Assembly: GCA_902569115.1 (NCBI GenBank)
Contig: CACFTI010000016.1
Span: 1 to 46,670, forward strand
Origin: an uncultured Verrucomicrobiota bacterium
GTDB taxonomy: Bacteria > Verrucomicrobiota > Verrucomicrobiia > Opitutales > Seribacteraceae
DNA length: 46,670 nucleotides
Direction: 5' to 3'
The notes under the pieces were generated by a model that saw only the letters and a program-made list of their open reading frames with translations, was not told where the DNA came from and did no database searches. A program made the translations under genes and the position numbers. Below are positions 44,501 through 46,670 of the stretch, in pieces. Position 1 is the stretch's first letter, and each line of letters opens with the position of its first letter.

Positions 44501-46315
44501 GGTCTATGGATGCCACCTGGTTCTACTTACGGCTACGCTGGTGAGAAGTACTACAAGGTTGAAGTTGTTGATGGAGCCACTGTGCTAAAGGATAGTAATG
44601 GTACTGTAGTAACTCAGGCATCCTTTAATCTTTTACAAAATGATTCCACGGTTAAGGGCAGCTTTAAGTTAAGTGGTCAGGCGGTCACTGGATTGACGGG
44701 AGAAGTCTATGCAATCCGTGTGGATGGAGACGGTTGGCAGTCCACTGCAATTGAAGATGATGGAACCTACGAAATGATCCTTGCAGCTGGAAACTGGGCC
44801 TTGGACTACTATATTGAATCGGATGCATCGGACCGGAAGATTCCCCGATATCCATCGGAGCCTGTGATTGTTCGTGCCAGACAGAGTGCAACACTTGTTC
44901 AAGACTTCACTCTGGCAACCGCTTCTGCCTCGATTGCCGGTAAAGTGGTCTACGAATCAAACAGTTCTGCAGTGAAAGAGTCGTCTCTTTATGTCTGGGC
45001 CTATCGTGAAGGTCGCGGAAACCTCAAGGAGTATTGGAACGAGGTGGAAACCGACGAGAATGGAACCTTTACCATACCTGTTCTTCCGGGTGGAAGATAT
45101 GAAGTGGGTGCGATCCTTTCACAGGAACTTCGCGAGCAAGGATATCTCGATTCTTTGGTGGTAAAAGCGAATCTATCCTCTGGAAGTGTGAGCGATCTGA
45201 ACCTAACTATCACCAAGCCTAGCACGGATAACTATATTGCCGGTACAATTTTAGACCCCAATGGAAATGCCGTAGAGGATGCAATTGTGTACGCCTGGTC
45301 AGATGATGGACGTGAGGCCTATGTCGAAACAGACGAAAATGGCAGTTATTCCCTGTTAGTGCCAAACGGAGTCGTTTGGCATGTGGGGGCGGAGTATGCA
45401 GAAATTGATGCAAATGGTTCTGAGACTTACTTCTCAACTGATTATGAAGTAGATGTGAATCTCAAATCTGCTGCGTCTAAAGGCGGGCTTTCCCTTAACC
45501 TATCTGCTCCTGATTTTGAAATCCCTGATGGAACCAGTGTGACTTTTGATCCCACAGTTGATTTTGTCACCAAGCTACCTGATGGGACCGAGCTTACCAT
45601 TCCCGGAGGTGCCGCTAATGTTGATTCCACTGTCACCGAAGTGAGGATCGTGATCACACCGACTGCCAAGGGTCTTTCCAAGAGTGCGGATGAAAAACCA
45701 GCTGACTATGGCTATTCCATTGAACTCTTCGATAACAAAGGTAAAAAAGTCGAAGGAAACTTCAAAAAGGATGTGATCCTTTCGATTCCAGTAGATGTCA
45801 ATGCTTCCATAGCGAAAGGAATGGACATTAATAATGTGGAAGCCATGTACTACTCAACAACCAAGGACGCATGGGATAAGGCCAAGACAAGCACTTGGGA
45901 TAAAAACAGCAGTACCCTGACCATGACCACCGATCACTTCACCACTTTTGCCGCCGTTTCCACTCCGGATATATCCGAAATTAGTTCTGGTCTGGCTAAG
46001 ATTGATGACGGTACTAAAGGTGACTGGTACACTTTGGATTGGCTCGGTTATTTTTACGATGCTTCCGGTGGTTGGATCTACCATGTTGAACTGGGTTGGT
46101 TATATGCACAGGAAGGCGAAAATGGCAATTATTGGCTCTATGATTCCAATCTTGGTTGGTTGTGGACAGGTCCGACTTACTTTGACAGTACACAATCAGA
46201 CAAAGCTTACCTCTACTCTGTAAGTGAGAGCGGTTGGTTGTACTTTGAATACTCCGGAGGTGAGCGAAAGTTCTACTCCTACACTAATTCTAATTGGTCA
46301 ACTCCTGGTCAGTAA
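38552..46315 (+). CDS. Giant secreted multidomain surface protein (2587 residues)
   Basis: An exported protein, about 2566 residues when mature. Order: signal peptide 1-21; two near-identical copies of a 140-154 residue beta unit (22-175, 176-315); about three PepSY-like units (330-550), for example AEFPKLEGAKILHAEKW; a beta region to about 850 with a calcium-loop-like DFDGDGFANSYLD at 858-870. A long string of transthyretin/carboxypeptidase-regulatory-like beta domains (about 905-2310) follows, recognised by G-x-V then DGSYEL and PG-x-W or PGEY. One fibronectin III-like domain lies among them (about 1534-1635, with APAPIGFTL and YNYRVVAE), and an Asp-rich DEDQDGEPDWDDD loop at 1476-1488. A ZU5-like region (about 2320-2470) is followed by the Trp-rich tail (2497-2584). 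Almost no Cys. This is the build of a stalk-like adhesin or surface fibre; the ligand is unknown. No sortase motif or autotransporter barrel is seen. Confidence 0.85.
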   Translation: MKKNILSLSLLFLLAKGIFAQNSFAPDQLDGLKVLFHYGQGEISILEFTESAAYEMDDEAGLNRKFEGDYEAQTDGNIVSVTIFGQSGANDVYRLNFTAAGTGTGTLDDFQYLQPDQVDDTFEPTDQPNLYRDLIGSGAFTFELLGSVHQGGSNTAYYPEGNYADHQDGNHTLDQNSFAPNHLDGLKILFHYGQNEISILEFTESAAYEMDDEAGLNRKFEGDYDADTEGNTMTVTIFGQSGANDVYRLNFTTAGTGTGTLDDFQYLQPDQVDDTFEPTDQPNLYRDLIGSGAFTFELLGSVHQGGSNTTYYPEGNHTDQEGNYSDYVQHEMEFTQIPVTEVESFVADIIAEFPKLEGAKILHAEKWFDALVDNRVAYEVALDVGISLFFDQNKTFVHAALSGDFAVNDYELVKDATIIGNLTQLLYSEAPDITVLDVEKEFSAVLEQDYVYNVIFQSSGVEYNAYLTANNSKTILITKDSGGDFADEWRPVDLPDLAANYLLVNYSDLVNATGNYHSEQRPTPNGQGKEFVAFLEDGTEVIFDANGTFAREFNPFKDFQQNLDAGLKFDATRSSDLGDASVNICRVDNDGASLLYRISITNIPVENGTCPNVSNLNLSEHFDADHNLTLTFTYEMGPPRYMIVSGKDVSAYKHRMPEWDRPGSFTINAKTVQSTSTSNQVLSSTFGITIEMGGERFYEGTIFETSLINLDVLDAHFSSPWDPSVGFTINSRPQIETKIRALIPRRLLSGYYGIMDPEQVRAAVIDQNGSMTFVHGSVTNPDENLVTTGNGFSRTPYKGFESNDVGFGTGLPPMTEGSAYLLEDNEFGLPDDSPSLSYIADGSESGHDNSGISKSKFDFDGDGFANSYLDVQFFIEKNHGSYPLEVQIGDPFVDPFASLDASQFGSVSGTVTDGSGNGLEEFDVWFFKVPESGQDLYSGEPAFFDLERGADGSFVASLPPGSYHAEAFAYDFKTDTPYKPQLAGGFNSPTVFTIVDSTTAIPNVTFSLEAEYRMSHEFAEVEGMVTVAGRDEVGHVFFDLFPVVDGVRQTDYPVYSFGLERGGKIRGEAPVGEFVLEVFSPDNSLYMDSVLTITIEPNKKNELAPIQLIERAMVTVRGSIKDSSNNPIWAEIVFVDPNDDDNRFWPMWDETATGLADGDFALKIPQGDYKILAERFDGMYKSAFYDADNNGTADTVSITSNVTGIDFVLESRPTATVTIKLLDANTSEPVKYAWFDFFDAEDEYAPIVFPHLGMIDFESDSFDGTYTLSVPGGSYKLELASPEYKEVYQILDESGNTAWETSEWENGATITLTDGDTTDLGTVNLDATGFSDAEFYGFGWLDEGEDLSGGATITGTVKTSSGIGVPKARIIAHTVDYIFWFDHVQTRSDGSYELKNLPDGEWVVFAEPPFDSESFQGFRESNQTVVSLSEGDTETVNHVLQGSNVFGRIMFPKKNHATGVTKNEGLGHAFIWAFRDEDQDGEPDWDDDILAGTAMLTEAFGETDKNGFFSFYLEEGGKYSLRIDIPGQLSALAPAPIGFTLKNPNESMKLGNAIKVDWKSDVRATAFDVERKSETESSYKSLFLDANTTTKPGGQAKSFVDPSVKPGEKYNYRVVAETANGQVTLESSKVRVSEPIIYLAPPSKKITGYVLDGDNTAIAGAEVVAWREEGEGWSSTFTGDDGSYELTAGPGKWEITIYRPYDRKVDWVYDAAPKRVKFAAGSKIESKTKNFTVSRMAGGKIVGSINLPTGVSASDLSTYVYIDAFDPEGRGNWGQPESDGSFEIPLQPGEYELSLWIDPALQGYGSPAIKMVRVGKNSVNVGALDLTSRNKTLSGVVKTTTGTALPNVHVWGWSDQGGWVSDTTNINGEYSLAVSPGRWEVGYDLPANEDGSLPPYFVTPPKRLRIKDNDTTKTLDLYVQAAAATVSGVVYGPNGSPVSDLNSWVYAREFTSNDEEYTDILAEVPLTSKGTFSFPGLPGEYMVGLWMPPGSTYGYAGEKYYKVEVVDGATVLKDSNGTVVTQASFNLLQNDSTVKGSFKLSGQAVTGLTGEVYAIRVDGDGWQSTAIEDDGTYEMILAAGNWALDYYIESDASDRKIPRYPSEPVIVRARQSATLVQDFTLATASASIAGKVVYESNSSAVKESSLYVWAYREGRGNLKEYWNEVETDENGTFTIPVLPGGRYEVGAILSQELREQGYLDSLVVKANLSSGSVSDLNLTITKPSTDNYIAGTILDPNGNAVEDAIVYAWSDDGREAYVETDENGSYSLLVPNGVVWHVGAEYAEIDANGSETYFSTDYEVDVNLKSAASKGGLSLNLSAPDFEIPDGTSVTFDPTVDFVTKLPDGTELTIPGGAANVDSTVTEVRIVITPTAKGLSKSADEKPADYGYSIELFDNKGKKVEGNFKKDVILSIPVDVNASIAKGMDINNVEAMYYSTTKDAWDKAKTSTWDKNSSTLTMTTDHFTTFAAVSTPDISEISSGLAKIDDGTKGDWYTLDWLGYFYDASGGWIYHVELGWLYAQEGENGNYWLYDSNLGWLWTGPTYFDSTQSDKAYLYSVSESGWLYFEYSGGERKFYSYTNSNWSTPGQ
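38615..39496 (+). repeat. Tandem duplication in the giant gene, nearly identical DNA
   Basis: Unit 1 (38615-39076) and unit 2 (39077-about 39496) encode the same beta domain, both beginning NSFAP. Two long stretches are almost base-for-base identical, roughly 38676-38762 versus 39138-39224 and roughly 38795-39020 versus 39257-39482, including third codon positions. Divergence is concentrated between them and at the unit ends. This points to recent duplication or gene conversion. Confidence 0.92.
43484..45505 (+). repeat. A-B alternating super-repeat of beta domains
   Basis: Seven domains of about 90-105 residues in strict alternation. Type A starts near residues 1645, 1830, 2031 and 2226 (KKITGYV, KTLSGVV, STVKGSF, NYIAGTI). 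It carries a VYAW/VWGW/VVAW strand and DGSYEL, INGEYSL, DGTYEM or NGSYSL. Type B starts near 1738, 1924 and 2125 (GKIVGSI, ATVSGVV, ASIAGKV). It carries STYVYIDAF, NSWVYAREF or SLYVWAYRE and PGEYELSLW, PGEYMVGLW or GRYEVGAIL. The unit is one A plus one B, about 190-200 residues, 3.5 copies. Confidence 0.8.
46040..46303 (+). other. C-terminal Trp-rich module of the giant protein
   Basis: Residues 2497-2584: LDWLGYF, GGWIYHVELGWLY, NYWLYDSNLGWLWTG, then SGWLYFEY and a last W five residues before the end. It aligns by eye with the end of the protease at 34399-35685, whose equivalents are DWFGVF, GWNYHVEYGWVW, WAYFNHLGWLW and NNWLFFY. The module is the last domain before the stop. Confidence 0.8.
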
Positions 46316-46373
46316 TAATTCTTAAACTATCTTCTTGCACTAAATACTTAACCTGTACTACCTTTTTCCTAAA

Positions 46374-46670
46374 ATGAAAGCCCTAGCTGTAACTTCCGTA
46401 TTTTTATATCTAACCACCCTAGTTTCTGCTCAGGGTCCAGCGACATGGAGTCAAAGTACTGCCTACACGCACCCGGCTTTGGTTATCAATGGGACTACCA
46501 CCTATCTTTCCTTGCAGAATGTCCCTGCCAATACAGAAATTACAAACACTACCTATTGGTCAACACTTGATGACTTGGTTCCTGCAGAGACTCCTTCCGG
46601 ATCTGAGTCACTAACAACCCCTGATGCATCCGAAGTAGCGAATTTAGCTGTTCCTGATAGCAACAGTTCT
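46374..46670 (+). CDS. Secreted protein, N-terminal part (3' end outside window)
   Basis: An open frame from ATG 46374 to the window end (99 codons, no stop). The signal peptide is MKALAVTSVFLYLTTLVSAQ. The mature part begins ATWSQSTAYTHPALVINGTTTYLS and continues to TTYWSTLDDLVP. The W...Y...V-x-x-G-x-x-Y...YW-x-x-L order resembles the small chitin-binding-type modules of the CBM5/12 group, by eye only. A Thr/Ser/Pro/Glu-rich linker follows. It starts 58 bases after the giant gene stop on the same strand and may be part of the same surface-protein set. Whether it ends with the Trp-rich tail cannot be seen here. Confidence 0.75.
   Translation, partial: MKALAVTSVFLYLTTLVSAQGPATWSQSTAYTHPALVINGTTTYLSLQNVPANTEITNTTYWSTLDDLVPAETPSGSESLTTPDASEVANLAVPDSNSS

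Noticed and set aside
1-46670. CRISPR array, prophage or insertion sequence
   Set aside because: No regularly spaced short repeats, transposase, integrase or phage structural genes were recognised.

Overview
The window looks like chromosomal DNA of a low-to-moderate GC, Gram-negative member of the Verrucomicrobiota, probably of the Opitutia/Puniceicoccales type. This placement is inference: no rRNA gene is present. It rests on a MoxR/DUF58/VWA/DUF4175 operon joined to squalene-cyclase-like toroid proteins, an lpxA gene (lipid A, so an outer membrane), many lipoproteins and secreted Trp-rich proteins, a DUF1343 protein, and a near absence of Shine-Dalgarno sequences.

Layout. Bases 1-3900 (+) carry the 3' part of an RNase E/G gene, then glycerate kinase, a DUF2062 membrane protein and a NamZ-type exo-muramidase, tightly packed. 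Bases 3931-7133 hold an ACT-domain protein, a Sel1-repeat protein, tRNA-Ser(GCT) and two unrelated lipoproteins. Bases 7157-20989 (-) form one seven-gene operon read from right to left: MoxR ATPase, DUF58, BatA-type VWA protein, a second VWA protein, DUF4175 protein, a secreted alpha/alpha-toroid protein, and a 1211-residue secreted protein with WD40-like repeats and an FGE-like domain. Four of its six junctions are 4-base stop/start overlaps and the other two are 5-base gaps. It is a good candidate for one cell-envelope machine.

Bases 20990-26040 hold a DUF1737 gene, a strong terminator, a small secreted protein, and a leftward group (membrane-anchored toroid, azurin, Nramp-like transporter). 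From 26041 a rightward run passes from two secreted proteins (one a third toroid) into housekeeping genes: ftsY, aroB, an unknown gene, lpxA, an A-type Fe-S carrier, infC and crcB/fluC.

Bases 33501-38499 carry a Pro-rich secreted protein overlapping a trypsin-like protease, an ABC-2 exporter permease, a GT4 glycosyltransferase and an SDR. Bases 38552-46315 are one giant secreted protein of 2587 residues. It has an almost perfect N-terminal duplication, PepSY-like units, about a dozen transthyretin/carboxypeptidase-regulatory-like beta domains (the last seven in strict A-B alternation) and a Trp-rich C-terminal module. That module also ends the protease at 34399-35685, suggesting a shared surface-targeting tail. 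The window closes inside another secreted protein gene starting at 46374.

The strongest leads for something undescribed are the shared aromatic tail, the MoxR operon with its toroid and propeller/FGE partners, and the apparently permuted FGE-like domain. All similarity calls are by eye from motifs; no search was run.
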